DNA of 64,000 bases, taken from Caldanaerovirga acetigignens (GTDB taxonomy: Bacteria; Bacillota; Thermosediminibacteria; Thermosediminibacterales; Thermosediminibacteraceae). Below, in pieces: positions 54,756 through 63,766 of the stretch. A model generated the notes under the pieces. The model was not told the DNA's origin and searched no databases. It was given only the letters and a program-made list of their open reading frames with translations. Each line of letters starts with the position of its first letter. Position 1 is the stretch's first letter. Made by a program: the position numbers and the translations under genes. The DNA is taken from positions 1 through 64,000 of the forward strand of contig NZ_FRCR01000002.1 in NCBI RefSeq assembly GCF_900142995.1, given 5' to 3'.

Positions 54756-55781
54756 TCACCTTTGCACCCTGCCGGAGGCATCCCCTTTCATGAGATTAAT
54801 TACCTCGCTCAAAGTTACGTGGTTAAAGTCTCCCACAATGCTATGTTTCAGGCACGAAGCGGCTGCTGCAAATTCAACGGCTTCTTTTGATGAATATCCG
54901 TTCAACAGCGCGTAAATGAGACCGCCTGCGAACGAATCTCCGCCGCCTACGCGATCTACAATATGGACTTCATACCTTCTGGAGCGATAGATTTCGTTGC
55001 CATCGTAGTATAGACCGGACCAACCGTTGTCAGAAGCCGAAAAGCTCTCTCTTAAGGTTATGGCAACACCTTTGAGCGAAAAAGTGTCGTACAGTTTCTT
55101 TGCAACCTCCTTATATCCTTCTTCGCTGAGGACACCTTTTGTTATATCAGTAGATTCTGCCTTTATCCCGAATACCTTTTCAGCGTCTTCCTCGTTTCCT
55201 ATTGCAATATCCACGTATTCCATGAGCTTTGTCATCACTTCCCTTGCTTTTTCAATGGTCCAAAGTTTCTTCCTGTAGTTCAGGTCGCAGCTCACGGTTA
55301 CTCCCAATCTCTTTGCAGTCTTCACAGCATCAAGGCAGGCTTGGGCTAAATTGTCTCCAAGAGCAGGCGTTATCCCCGTAAAATGGAACCACTTCGCGCC
55401 GTCTAGGATCTTCTCCCAGTCGAATTCTTCTGGCTTTGCCTGGGAGATTGACGAATAGCTCCTGTCATAGACTACTAATGAGGCACGCTGGGAAGCACCT
55501 ATTTCGTTGAAGTATATGCCTAATCTCTCCCCACCTTTAAGGACATAATCCGTCCTTACTCCATAGCGCCTGAGGTGATTTATCGCCGCCTGTCCTACCG
55601 GGTTGTCGGGGACTTTTGTTACAAAATAGGCTTCTTCGCCGTAATTCGCGAGAGAAACCGCCACATTTGCCTCACCGCCGCCGTAAGTGACGTCAAAGGA
55701 TTCTGCCTGTACTATCCTAAGATAATTGGGCGGCGTAAGTCTCATCATAATCTCTCCAAAAGTAACAACTTTATTCGGCAT
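54756..55781 (-). CDS. kdgK: 2-dehydro-3-deoxygluconokinase
   Basis: A 341-residue PfkB-family sugar kinase that phosphorylates KDG to KDPG with ATP. The N-terminal FGEIMMRLTPPNYLRIVQAE and YGGGEANVAVSLANYGEEA are diagnostic of KdgK. The catalytic Asp lies in VDRVGGGDSFAGGLIYALLN. AGAGGGGG precedes ATG 55781. It works between UxaA and Eda in the pathway and is the last gene before a terminator. Confidence 0.95.
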   Translation of the reverse strand: MPNKVVTFGEIMMRLTPPNYLRIVQAESFDVTYGGGEANVAVSLANYGEEAYFVTKVPDNPVGQAAINHLRRYGVRTDYVLKGGERLGIYFNEIGASQRASLVVYDRSYSSISQAKPEEFDWEKILDGAKWFHFTGITPALGDNLAQACLDAVKTAKRLGVTVSCDLNYRKKLWTIEKAREVMTKLMEYVDIAIGNEEDAEKVFGIKAESTDITKGVLSEEGYKEVAKKLYDTFSLKGVAITLRESFSASDNGWSGLYYDGNEIYRSRRYEVHIVDRVGGGDSFAGGLIYALLNGYSSKEAVEFAAAASCLKHSIVGDFNHVTLSEVINLMKGDASGRVQR

Positions 55782-55861
55782 AAATATTCCCCCTCTGTTT
55801 TATTTATAGATAAACTTAACGAAATTTACTTCTACCACCATATCAACCGCAAAATTTCTTA

Positions 55862-56509
55862 TCATTCTTTATTTCTCGCCCGTTTCACCGTTTCAACAAA
55901 CTTCCTTGCAGTTTCTTCTACCAAGGCGTAGTCGCCTGTCTTTGCCCCTTTTGTGAGCTCTCCTCCAACGCCTACCGCAGGACAACCCGCCTTTATCCAT
56001 TCGGCTGCGTTGTCAAGGCTTACTCCTCCTGTAGGCACCAGCATTGCCTGTGGAAGCGGTGCTTTTACCGCCTTGACTAAAGACGGGCCGAAGGAACTTC
56101 CCGGGAACAATTTTACAAAATCCGCGCCGGATTCCATAACTTTTATTATCTCCGTCACGGACATAGCTCCGGGCATGGTCACTTTGCGGTATCTGTTGCA
56201 AAGCCTTACCATATCTGGGTCAAAGCCCGGGCTCACGAAAAACTCCGCCCCCGCTAGCATGGCTGCTCTCGCCGTTTCAGCGTCGAGTACCGTGCCTGCC
56301 CCGATTACTATCTCCCCTCCCGGGTAAGCTTTTGAAAGTTCTTTTATCACGTCTATTGCCCCCGGAACGGTCATTGTTATCTCGATGGCGTCGATTCCTC
56401 CTGCTTTTACGGCCTCGGCAATTTTCATAGCCTGCTCGGGGGTTTCGGCCCTGACCACCGCCACCACACCGCAGTTTATTATCCGCTGCACTATTTCGAA
56501 CCTATCCAC
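55862..56509 (-). CDS. eda: KDPG aldolase (bifunctional with KHG)
   Basis: A 215-residue class I aldolase that splits KDPG to pyruvate and glyceraldehyde-3-phosphate. GVVAVVRAETPEQAM, the proton-relay Glu in DAIEITMTVPGA, and the Schiff-base Lys in FVKLFPGSSFGP are seen. The GGVSLDNAAEWIKAG phosphate site is also present. Start GTG 56509 follows AAGGAGGGTG; an ATG seven codons earlier would contain that site. An operator-like repeat array lies just upstream. Confidence 0.95.
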   Translation of the reverse strand: MDRFEIVQRIINCGVVAVVRAETPEQAMKIAEAVKAGGIDAIEITMTVPGAIDVIKELSKAYPGGEIVIGAGTVLDAETARAAMLAGAEFFVSPGFDPDMVRLCNRYRKVTMPGAMSVTEIIKVMESGADFVKLFPGSSFGPSLVKAVKAPLPQAMLVPTGGVSLDNAAEWIKAGCPAVGVGGELTKGAKTGDYALVEETARKFVETVKRARNKE

Positions 56510-56522
56510 AATACACCCTCCT

Positions 56523-56563
56523 TGTTTCATAATATAAAACTATGTTTCATAATGTTGCATAAA
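56523..56563. promoter_or_regulatory. KdgR/IclR-type operator repeats upstream of eda
   Basis: TGTTTCATAAT occurs at 56523-56533 and 56543-56553, and a variant TGTTGCATAAA at 56553-56563, a 20- and 10-bp period. The middle copy is half of a dyad (ATAAAAC-TAT-GTTTCAT, 56534-56550). This resembles the KdgR box TGAAACATTGTTTCA of enterobacteria. The IclR-family gene just upstream is the obvious regulator. Confidence 0.55.
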
Positions 56564-56613
56564 AAAATATTCTACATTTAGTCGGAAAATCCTTCTTTAA
56601 TTCAAAATTTTTA

Positions 56614-57381
56614 TTACCCTGCCTTCCATCCCATTTTTTCCGATATCCGACGGGCACTTTCCATGACCTTTTCTGAAAGCTCGGCTATCTTCTCTTTCGT
56701 TACTGTAACGATGGGTCCCGAGATGCTTATGGCTGCTATTACCATTCCCGTGTGGTCAAATACGGGCGCCCCTACACAGCGGATTCCAACCTCGTTTTCT
56801 TCGTCGTCCACCGCATATCCTTTCTGCCTTATCATCTCCAGGTGCTTTTTTAGCTTTTCGGGGTCGGTTATTGTATTTTTTGTGTATTTTTCAAGACCTT
56901 TTGAGATTATCCTCTCTACTTCTTCTTGCGGGAGAAAAGCCAAAATCGCCTTTCCCACAGCCGATGCATGGTAAGGCGCTCTTCTACCTATCTGAGAATA
57001 CATCCTTATGGTCCTCTTGCTGTCTATTTTGTCAACATATATAGCCCTGTCGCCTTCAGGCACGACAAGATGCACCGTTTCGTTTACCTCTTCAGCAAGG
57101 GCATTCAATGCGTCGTGGGCCTCGCGCCTTATGTCCATCCTGTCAAGGATCGCCCCGCCCAGGTAAAGGAGCTTCATCCCGAGGCGATATCTTTCCGTAT
57201 TGGGATTTTGCTCGACGTAACCGTACTGCAATAGAGTATTGAGGATGCGGTGCACGGTGCTCTTGTGAAGTTGAACTCTGTGCGAAAGTTCCGTAACTCC
57301 CATGCCCTCTTTTTCTGTTGCCAGCTCTTCCATTATTCTTATGGCTCTCTCTATAGACTGGACCGTGTTTTCCACAGGCAA
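56614..57381 (-). CDS. IclR-family regulator (KdgR-like)
   Basis: About 255 residues. The N-terminal winged helix-turn-helix has MGVTELSHRVQLHKSTVHRI and LNTLLQYGYVEQN. The C-terminal IclR effector domain has PYHASAVGKAILAFLP, DEENEVGIRCVGAPVFD and AAISISGP. IclR proteins in this setting respond to KDG or related uronate intermediates. I prefer TTG 57381 with AGGGGG 6 nt upstream; GTG 57375 is an alternative. It sits inside the uronate operon with its own promoter. Confidence 0.88.
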   Translation of the reverse strand: MPVENTVQSIERAIRIMEELATEKEGMGVTELSHRVQLHKSTVHRILNTLLQYGYVEQNPNTERYRLGMKLLYLGGAILDRMDIRREAHDALNALAEEVNETVHLVVPEGDRAIYVDKIDSKRTIRMYSQIGRRAPYHASAVGKAILAFLPQEEVERIISKGLEKYTKNTITDPEKLKKHLEMIRQKGYAVDDEENEVGIRCVGAPVFDHTGMVIAAISISGPIVTVTKEKIAELSEKVMESARRISEKMGWKAG

Positions 57382-57433
57382 GATTTCCCCCTCATTTCGT
57401 TGTCCCGTAGTTGTCATTAAAACGGGCAATTTA

Positions 57434-57462
57434 TTCTTATCATTTCATAATTTTCAAGTCAA
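57434..57462 (-). promoter_or_regulatory. Internal promoter of the IclR gene
   Basis: On the minus strand -35 TTGACT (57462-57457), a 17-nt spacer and -10 TAAGAA (57439-57434). The spacer contains TTTCATAAT (plus strand 57443-57451), the same 9-mer as in the eda operator, so autoregulation is plausible. Confidence 0.6.
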
Positions 57463-57485
57463 TACTTTGATTGCTCTTTTAGATA

Positions 57486-58973
57486 TCACAAAGTCACGCC
57501 GTTTTTAAATATGGCAATTTCCCTGAAACCCAGGGTTTCTGCTTTCGTAGGCATCCCCGATGCCACTTTTATTACGTAATCCATGAGCTCGTCAGCCAAT
57601 TCTTCAATTGCCTTCCCTTCCAGCAGCTTCCCCGCGTTAAAGTCCATCCAGTGCTGTTTCTTTTTGTATATCTCGCTGTTCGTAGAAATCTTTATAGTTG
57701 GAACGGCCGTCCCCAAAGGAGTTCCCCTTCCTGTGGTGAAAAGTATTATCTGACATCCCGCAGCAGCAAGTGCTGTAGATGCAACCATGTCATTTCCAGG
57801 ACTGCAAAGCAGGTTCAATCCTTTTTCCTTAACCACTCCTGCGTATTCCAACACGTCAACTACCTGACTCCTCCCACCCTTTTGAACGCAGCCCAGGGAC
57901 TTTTCCTCAAGGGTGGTTATTCCACCTTCTTTATTTCCAGGAGAAGGATTTTCGTACACAGGCTGGTTATAGCTCATAAAGTATTCTTTAAAGTCGTTGA
58001 TGAGCCTTACTATTTTCTCAAAAACTTCCCTGCCTTTAGCTCTGTCCATCAGTATGGTCTCAGCCCCAAACATCTCAGGTACTTCGGTCAGCACAGTGCT
58101 CCCGCCGCTGGAGATTAATTTGTCCGAAAATACCCCCACAAGTGGATTTGCTGTAATTCCAGAAAACCCATCGGACCCTCCGCATTTTAAACCCACTACC
58201 AGCTCGGAAACTGGACATTCTTCCCTTTTGAAACAAGACGCATATTCTATAAGTTCTCCGATTAGATTTATCCCTTCTTCTATTTCATCTTCCACTTCCT
58301 GGGCTACCAAAAATTTTACTCTTTCAGGGTCGTATTCACCTAGGACCTTTTTAAATTCTTCCACATTGTTGTTCTCGCATCCCAGTCCAAGTACCAGCAC
58401 CCCTCCCGCATTCGGGTGGTTTACTAAATCGGCAAGAATCCTTTGGGTGTTCTTGTGGTCGTTCCCAAGCTGAGAACACCCGTAGGGGTGCTTAAATTCA
58501 AAAATCCCATCTATCCCGTAGACATTCCCGTACCTTTCCTTCGCCTTTACTGCTATCAGTTCCGCATTTTTGTTTACGCAGCTCACCGTCGGTATTATCC
58601 AAATCTCGTTTCTCACTCCCACTCTGCCACTTTTCCTGCGATAGCCCATGAAAGTCCTATTGCACCTTTCGTACTGGATTTCTATATTATTTGGGCGGTA
58701 TTCGTATTCTAGAATTTCCCCCAAGTTGGTCTCGAGGTTGTGGGTATGGATCCATTCTCCCGCCTTTATGTCCTTTGTGGCATGTCCTATGGGAAACCCG
58801 TACTTTATCACGTTTTCCCCTTTCTTTATATCTTTTATCGCTATTTTGTGGCCTTGCTTTATGTCCTCCAATGCAATAACAGAGGAAGCCCCTATTTTAA
58901 GGGCCTCCTCCTTGTTTATTCGTTCAAGTGCTACTGCCACACTATCAGACTTATTTATAACTAAGGCTTTCAT
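57486..58973 (-). CDS. uxaA: Altronate dehydratase
   Basis: A 495-residue full-length UxaA: an N-terminal SAF domain (GHKIAIKDIKKGENVIKYG, then GHATKDIKAGEWIHTHN) joined to the catalytic region with GYRRKSGRVGVRNEIWIIPT, HPYGCSQLGNDHKNTQ and LKCGGSDGFSGITANPLVG. It dehydrates D-altronate to KDG using a metal/iron centre. GGGAGGGG precedes the ATG. It overlaps uxaB by 4 nt. Confidence 0.95.
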   Translation of the reverse strand: MKALVINKSDSVAVALERINKEEALKIGASSVIALEDIKQGHKIAIKDIKKGENVIKYGFPIGHATKDIKAGEWIHTHNLETNLGEILEYEYRPNNIEIQYERCNRTFMGYRRKSGRVGVRNEIWIIPTVSCVNKNAELIAVKAKERYGNVYGIDGIFEFKHPYGCSQLGNDHKNTQRILADLVNHPNAGGVLVLGLGCENNNVEEFKKVLGEYDPERVKFLVAQEVEDEIEEGINLIGELIEYASCFKREECPVSELVVGLKCGGSDGFSGITANPLVGVFSDKLISSGGSTVLTEVPEMFGAETILMDRAKGREVFEKIVRLINDFKEYFMSYNQPVYENPSPGNKEGGITTLEEKSLGCVQKGGRSQVVDVLEYAGVVKEKGLNLLCSPGNDMVASTALAAAGCQIILFTTGRGTPLGTAVPTIKISTNSEIYKKKQHWMDFNAGKLLEGKAIEELADELMDYVIKVASGMPTKAETLGFREIAIFKNGVTL

Positions 58974-60508
58974 CTACTGACCCCTCCCTTTACCAGCCGG
59001 TCTACAGTATCTTTTATTCCTAGGACAGTTATATCGTAGAGGTATTCCCCTACCTTTTCAGCGAAGCCAGGAATCTCATTTAAATCTTCGTCCCACATCA
59101 TCTTATTTCCTAGAACTGCTTTTGCCACCTCGATTGCAGATTCCCGGCTGCCGTCAAAATTTTTCCATGTCTTTTCAAAAAATTCTAGCACAGGGAGGTC
59201 GTCCTTCATTATGAATTCCCCTTTTTCTCTACGCGCTTTCATTGCACTTCCTTCTAGTTTGCCATCTTTATATACAGTTATCAGCGCGGCCATGGAAAAT
59301 GTTAATTTTTCCGGAAGTTTACCGTATTTTCTATGATACTCTATAATCGAAGGAAGTACCCTCGCTTTATACTTGGAGGCGGAGTTCAAAAGTATGCTTA
59401 TCAGGTAGTGTTTAATAAATGGATTTTTGAACCTTTCTATGACGGAATCGGCGAATCCTACTAGCATATCCTTATCCAGGTCTATCGACGGTATTATTTC
59501 GTCAAATATGATGCTCCTCACGTATTCTCCCATTACTTCGTGTTCCATCATCTCGCCTACGGTATCAAGGCCATACAAAAACGCTGCAGGTACCGATGAG
59601 GTATGAGCCCCGTTTAATATCCTAACCTTCCTCGTCCTGTATGGAGTCATGTCATCAGTCCATATTACATTTAATCCCACTTCAGTAAAAGGAAGTTTCT
59701 CAGAAAGCTCCCTGGGACCTTCAATTACCCAAAGGTGGAACAGCTCTCCTGTGTCTAAAAGCTGGTCTTCGTATCCCAATTTCTCCCTCATCTGTTCTAT
59801 TTCATCTTTTGGATATCCCGTTACTACTCGGTCCACCAATGTATTAAGAAAGATATTGTGCTCTTTCACCCACACTTTAAATCCTTCCGGCAATCCCCAA
59901 TCCTCGGCAAGCTGCAACACTATCTTCTTCAGGTTATCCCCGTTCCTGTCGATTAGTTCGCAGGGAATTACCACCATGCCCTTTTCGGGATCGCCGTTAA
60001 AGTGTTTAAACCTGTGGTAAAGGTATGACGTAAGTTTGCCGGGGAATGACCGGGGCGGCTTCATTTCGATTCTGTCTTCTTTGTCATAAGATATTCCCGC
60101 TTCCGTGGTGTTGGATATTACAAATTCTATTTGCGGGTTTTCCGCACATCTTAGGAATTCGTCCCAATCCCGGTATGGATTTATGCCGCGGCTTATGGAG
60201 CTTATTATTTCCTTTATCTCTGTAGGCTTTCCATCTTTCAACCCCCTCAATATGAGGGTATAGAGCCCGTCCTGCTCGTTTATTTTGTCCACCAATCCTT
60301 CGGCAATTGGCTGCACCACCACTACTCGCCCGTTAAAAAGGCCTTTTTTGTTCATCTGGTGAATCATCCAATCGACAAAGGCCCGTAGGAAATTCCCTTC
60401 TCCAAACTGGATTACCTTTTCTGGCAAGTCCCACATAGGCGCGGGCACTTCGAGGTCTTTGGGGAAATTAAAGCCGCTTTCGAAAAGTTTTCTGTCGAGC
60501 TTTTCCAT
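58970..60508 (-). CDS. uxaB: Tagaturonate reductase (mannitol dehydrogenase family)
   Basis: A 512-residue NAD-dependent polyol dehydrogenase. The nucleotide-binding region is VIQFGEGNFLRAFVDWMIHQ. The conserved catalytic/substrate region includes FVISNTTEAGI, YPKDEI and RKVRILNGAHTSSVPAA with the family Lys and His. In this operon it should reduce tagaturonate to altronate; a fructuronate reductase role is less likely because UxaA, not UxuA, is the neighbour. AAGGAGG precedes the ATG. Confidence 0.93.
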   Translation of the reverse strand: MEKLDRKLFESGFNFPKDLEVPAPMWDLPEKVIQFGEGNFLRAFVDWMIHQMNKKGLFNGRVVVVQPIAEGLVDKINEQDGLYTLILRGLKDGKPTEIKEIISSISRGINPYRDWDEFLRCAENPQIEFVISNTTEAGISYDKEDRIEMKPPRSFPGKLTSYLYHRFKHFNGDPEKGMVVIPCELIDRNGDNLKKIVLQLAEDWGLPEGFKVWVKEHNIFLNTLVDRVVTGYPKDEIEQMREKLGYEDQLLDTGELFHLWVIEGPRELSEKLPFTEVGLNVIWTDDMTPYRTRKVRILNGAHTSSVPAAFLYGLDTVGEMMEHEVMGEYVRSIIFDEIIPSIDLDKDMLVGFADSVIERFKNPFIKHYLISILLNSASKYKARVLPSIIEYHRKYGKLPEKLTFSMAALITVYKDGKLEGSAMKARREKGEFIMKDDLPVLEFFEKTWKNFDGSRESAIEVAKAVLGNKMMWDEDLNEIPGFAEKVGEYLYDITVLGIKDTVDRLVKGGVSR

Positions 60509-60521
60509 GAGGCATTCCTCC

Positions 60522-61337
60522 TTAAAATTTGCCAGCTTCTCTCATTGCACTAACTAATTTTTCGTCATCTCTAGGTGTAAGTTTTCTTCCGTAAGGTCCT
60601 GCCATGACCCACAGGTAATAGACATTAAAGCCTGGTGCAGCAGCTACCGGATGGTACCCTTCCTTTATTATCACTGTATCTCCATTTTTTATCATATAAG
60701 CCTCTCTCACCGAAAGGTCGTCGTTATATATTACCTGCACGCCGAAACCTTCTTTTGGAAATACTTTAAAAAAGTATATTTCCTCCATTTCCGTCTCTAC
60801 TGGCGGTTCAAATTTGTCGTGCTTATGCGAAGGGTAGCTGGACCACTGTCCAGGAAAGGAATAGGTCTCTCCAACCACTATGCGGTCTACTTTTCCTTTT
60901 GTATTTTCAACTATAATGTCGTGAACTTCCCTCTGATAGCCGGGAAGCCCGCGCCGGTTTACAATTACATCATCAGGCATGACGACAAAAGGTTCATACC
61001 TATTTTCCGCCATCGCATAAACTATAGCTATTTCAAGCTTACCACCGGCGGTTTCCTGGATTTCGTATTCGCACTCTACCGGCAAGTACACTGCCGTCGC
61101 CTTGCCCGAAAAAACACTTTCCCTATTTCCTAAGTTTTCATAAAGAAGGTCTCCTATTTTTACCCTGCACTTTCCTGTTAATATTACAATTACTGCCTCT
61201 TTATTCCCCGTTTGCCCTCTAAAAACTCCTTCACTCTCTAAAGTGAGAAGTCCGAGGCCCGTATAGCGTGTATCTACTCCCGCCTTAACTATTTCTCTGT
61301 AGCCGTTTTTTTCGATATAAGGTATAAAATTATTCAA
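60522..61337 (-). CDS. IolB/KduI-like isomerase
   Basis: A 271-residue bicupin of the 5-deoxy-glucuronate isomerase (IolB) family. Metal-site residues are in SSYPSHKHDKFEPPVETEME with EEIYFF following, and in KEGYHPVAAAPGFNVYYLWV. Elsewhere IolB acts in inositol breakdown, but no other iol genes are here. No uronate isomerase uxaC is visible, so this protein may interconvert glucuronate/fructuronate or galacturonate/tagaturonate, as has been proposed for KduI (inference). Start TTG 61337 after AGGAGGGAG. Confidence 0.85.
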   Translation of the reverse strand: MNNFIPYIEKNGYREIVKAGVDTRYTGLGLLTLESEGVFRGQTGNKEAVIVILTGKCRVKIGDLLYENLGNRESVFSGKATAVYLPVECEYEIQETAGGKLEIAIVYAMAENRYEPFVVMPDDVIVNRRGLPGYQREVHDIIVENTKGKVDRIVVGETYSFPGQWSSYPSHKHDKFEPPVETEMEEIYFFKVFPKEGFGVQVIYNDDLSVREAYMIKNGDTVIIKEGYHPVAAAPGFNVYYLWVMAGPYGRKLTPRDDEKLVSAMREAGKF

Positions 61338-61369
61338 TTTAACTCCCTCCTATAGCGCTTAATTTTTTA

Positions 61370-62455
61370 TCACCTGACCAATATGTCCGGTCTTTTTATG
61401 CTAATTCCATCTAGTTCAACTTCTTTCGTTGGGAAATTATCGGAAACAGTCAATATTTCGGACAACCCATCTTTTACCAGAATCGTATCTTCCGACTTTA
61501 CCCCTGCAATCGTCGGGTTCCACGCATAAACCTGACCCTTTTTTACAATTTCTTCACAATCAGAGTTCGCTTTAAACTCTCTAGAGTTATATCCTGCAAG
61601 ACCACCCTGATGGTGATTTTCCCATTCATCTTTATACCCTGCATCCTCATAAGCCTTTTTGCCCCTTTCAAAAATATCCCCAACTTTAACTCCAGGCAGG
61701 GTCAACGCTATAAATGCGGCATCCACCCTGAGAACAGCTTCGTGTCTTTTTTTCAACTCATCCGGCACCTTGCCGAAATGTACCAACCTTGTGGCAGAGG
61801 CAAAAAGGCCGTATTTTTCTCCGGATATTGCCATTAGAACATATTTTTCTATCTTCTTTTTTGTGGGAAGGGGGTGGCGGTACATAAAAGCCCTTTCATC
61901 CGATGCTACCAGATTTACCCATGGATTTACTTCATAATCCGACGCTATTTTCTTTACCATTCTTGCCAAATCTTCCTCGGTTTCCCCTGGGACAATTTTG
62001 TACGCCGCCTCTTCCAAAATATTAGCAACGCACCTTGATACTTCGCGGAATCTATCTATCTCCTCGGGCAACAGTTCCCATCTGAGCCTTGAAAATTTAT
62101 CGCCCAATTCTACATCTGTCATTATTTTCTTTCCTTTCGCAATTTCGAGCAACAATTTGCCGTATTCAGAAGGCTTCCACCAAGGATATTCGACTTTCTC
62201 TACTGGAAGCGCTCCAAATTCCTCTCTTATCAACCTTTCGGCTTCTATATTATTGGATATTAAATATATACCTTCTATGGTAATCAAAATGTCGGCACAA
62301 GCTCGCTCAGAACCTTCATTTACATAAGGCCGTCCTCCTGTAAGCCACCGGAAATTTGTTTTTGTCGTTATTAAAACCCCTCCAATGCATTCCTCGGCCA
62401 TAAGGCTTTTTATTCTTCCGACCTTAATTTCGAATTCTTGCTTTGACCAAGCCAA
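61370..62455 (-). CDS. M24 (pita-bread) family protein lacking metal ligands
   Basis: A 361-residue protein with a creatinase/prolidase N-domain (about 1-130) and a C-terminal pita-bread domain. The metal-binding pattern of aminopeptidase P is broken. The DxG and DxT segments read AISGEKYGLFASATRLVHFG, with both Asp absent. The EPG segment reads AWNPTIAG, with Asn for Glu. The His of HHQGGLAGY and the Glu of GVKSEDTILV remain. It is therefore probably not a metallopeptidase; a creatinase-like hydrolase or a scaffold is possible. Start TTG 62455 after AAGGTGG. It lies between the transporter and isomerase genes. Confidence 0.8.
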   Translation of the reverse strand: MAWSKQEFEIKVGRIKSLMAEECIGGVLITTKTNFRWLTGGRPYVNEGSERACADILITIEGIYLISNNIEAERLIREEFGALPVEKVEYPWWKPSEYGKLLLEIAKGKKIMTDVELGDKFSRLRWELLPEEIDRFREVSRCVANILEEAAYKIVPGETEEDLARMVKKIASDYEVNPWVNLVASDERAFMYRHPLPTKKKIEKYVLMAISGEKYGLFASATRLVHFGKVPDELKKRHEAVLRVDAAFIALTLPGVKVGDIFERGKKAYEDAGYKDEWENHHQGGLAGYNSREFKANSDCEEIVKKGQVYAWNPTIAGVKSEDTILVKDGLSEILTVSDNFPTKEVELDGISIKRPDILVR

Positions 62456-62473
62456 AAAACCACCTTCTTTTTT

Positions 62474-63766
62474 CTATTTTCCCATCAGGAGATTGGGCAT
62501 GAACATTACAATTCCCGGAACATAAGTAATTAACAATAAAACAGCTATCATCGTAAGATAAAAAGGAATCATCGTCCTAGACAATTTTTCTATGCTAATG
62601 TTGCCGATGGCACAACCCACAAACAAAGTACTTCCTACTGGAGGTGTAAGGAGACCTATAGCAAGGTTTAGCATCATAATTATGCCGAAGTGCACCGGGT
62701 CAACCCCAATCTGCACCGCCACCGGAAGTAAGATTGGGGTTGTAATAAGTATCAATGGTGCCATATCCATGATACACCCTAGCAGCAAAAGCAATACGTT
62801 TATCACGAACAATACGACATACCTGTTGCCGGAAATTGAAAGCAGAGCTTTTGTCGCAAGGGCAGGCACTTTGAGATACGCTAGCATCCAGCCGAAAGCA
62901 TTGGATGTAGCAATCAAAGCCATAACTATAGCAAGAGTCTTCAGGCTCTTCAGCAGGATATGGGGAAATTTAGATAGAGGAATATCCCTATAAATAAAGA
63001 ATGTTACTAAAAAAGCATAAAACGCCGCTACCGCCGCAGCTTCAGTCGCAGTATAAAATCCCGTAATAACGCCGCCGACTACTATCAAAGCCGTTAAAAG
63101 ACCAAGGGCAGCATCCTTTGTGGCAACAAGTGCTTCTTTAAGCGACACAGGATCTCCCGCTGGATAATTTCTCCTGACGGCTATCACATAAGAAAGGATC
63201 ATTAAGGCAAGTCCCAAAACGATGCCGGGTATCATTCCCGCTAAAAAAAGTCTTCCCACCGAAACACCGCCTGCCACCAGCGAGTATATTATCATGTTGT
63301 GGCTAGGTGGTATAAGTATACCCTGGCTTGAACTAGTAACAGTTACTGCTACTGAATAGTCAGTATCATAGCCCTTTTTCTTCATCATCGGTATCAATAT
63401 TGAGCCTATGGACGAAGTGTCTGCAACCGATGACCCCGATATCCCACCGAAAAACATACTTGCAAGAATATTTACGAGCGCAAGCCCACCTTTTATTCTT
63501 CCTACTATTACGTTCGAGAAGTTTATAAGCCTTTGAGAAATGCCTCCTTCCCCCATTATTTCGCCGGCTAATATAAAAAACGGTATGGCAAGAAGGGAAA
63601 AAGAATTTATACCGCGAACCATCGCCTGTGCCAACATAGCAAGCGGAATACCCAGGTAAGCTGCGGTAATTACGGCGGAAATCCCAAGGGAAAACGCAAT
63701 GGGAACTCTAAACAGGATTAGAAGAATAAACCCTCCAAGAAGCAGCGCAATTGCTACCGCGTTCAT
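62474..63766 (-). CDS. TRAP transporter large permease (DctM)
   Basis: A 430-residue membrane protein with about 12 helices, the channel subunit of a TRAP importer driven by a sodium gradient. FILAGEIMGEGGISQRLINF and MFFGGISGSSVADTSSIGSI are diagnostic, as is the C-terminal LLTPPVGSTLFVGCAI. ATG 63766 overlaps the DctQ stop by one base. Context suggests hexuronate uptake. Confidence 0.94.
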   Translation of the reverse strand: MNAVAIALLLGGFILLILFRVPIAFSLGISAVITAAYLGIPLAMLAQAMVRGINSFSLLAIPFFILAGEIMGEGGISQRLINFSNVIVGRIKGGLALVNILASMFFGGISGSSVADTSSIGSILIPMMKKKGYDTDYSVAVTVTSSSQGILIPPSHNMIIYSLVAGGVSVGRLFLAGMIPGIVLGLALMILSYVIAVRRNYPAGDPVSLKEALVATKDAALGLLTALIVVGGVITGFYTATEAAAVAAFYAFLVTFFIYRDIPLSKFPHILLKSLKTLAIVMALIATSNAFGWMLAYLKVPALATKALLSISGNRYVVLFVINVLLLLLGCIMDMAPLILITTPILLPVAVQIGVDPVHFGIIMMLNLAIGLLTPPVGSTLFVGCAIGNISIEKLSRTMIPFYLTMIAVLLLITYVPGIVMFMPNLLMGK

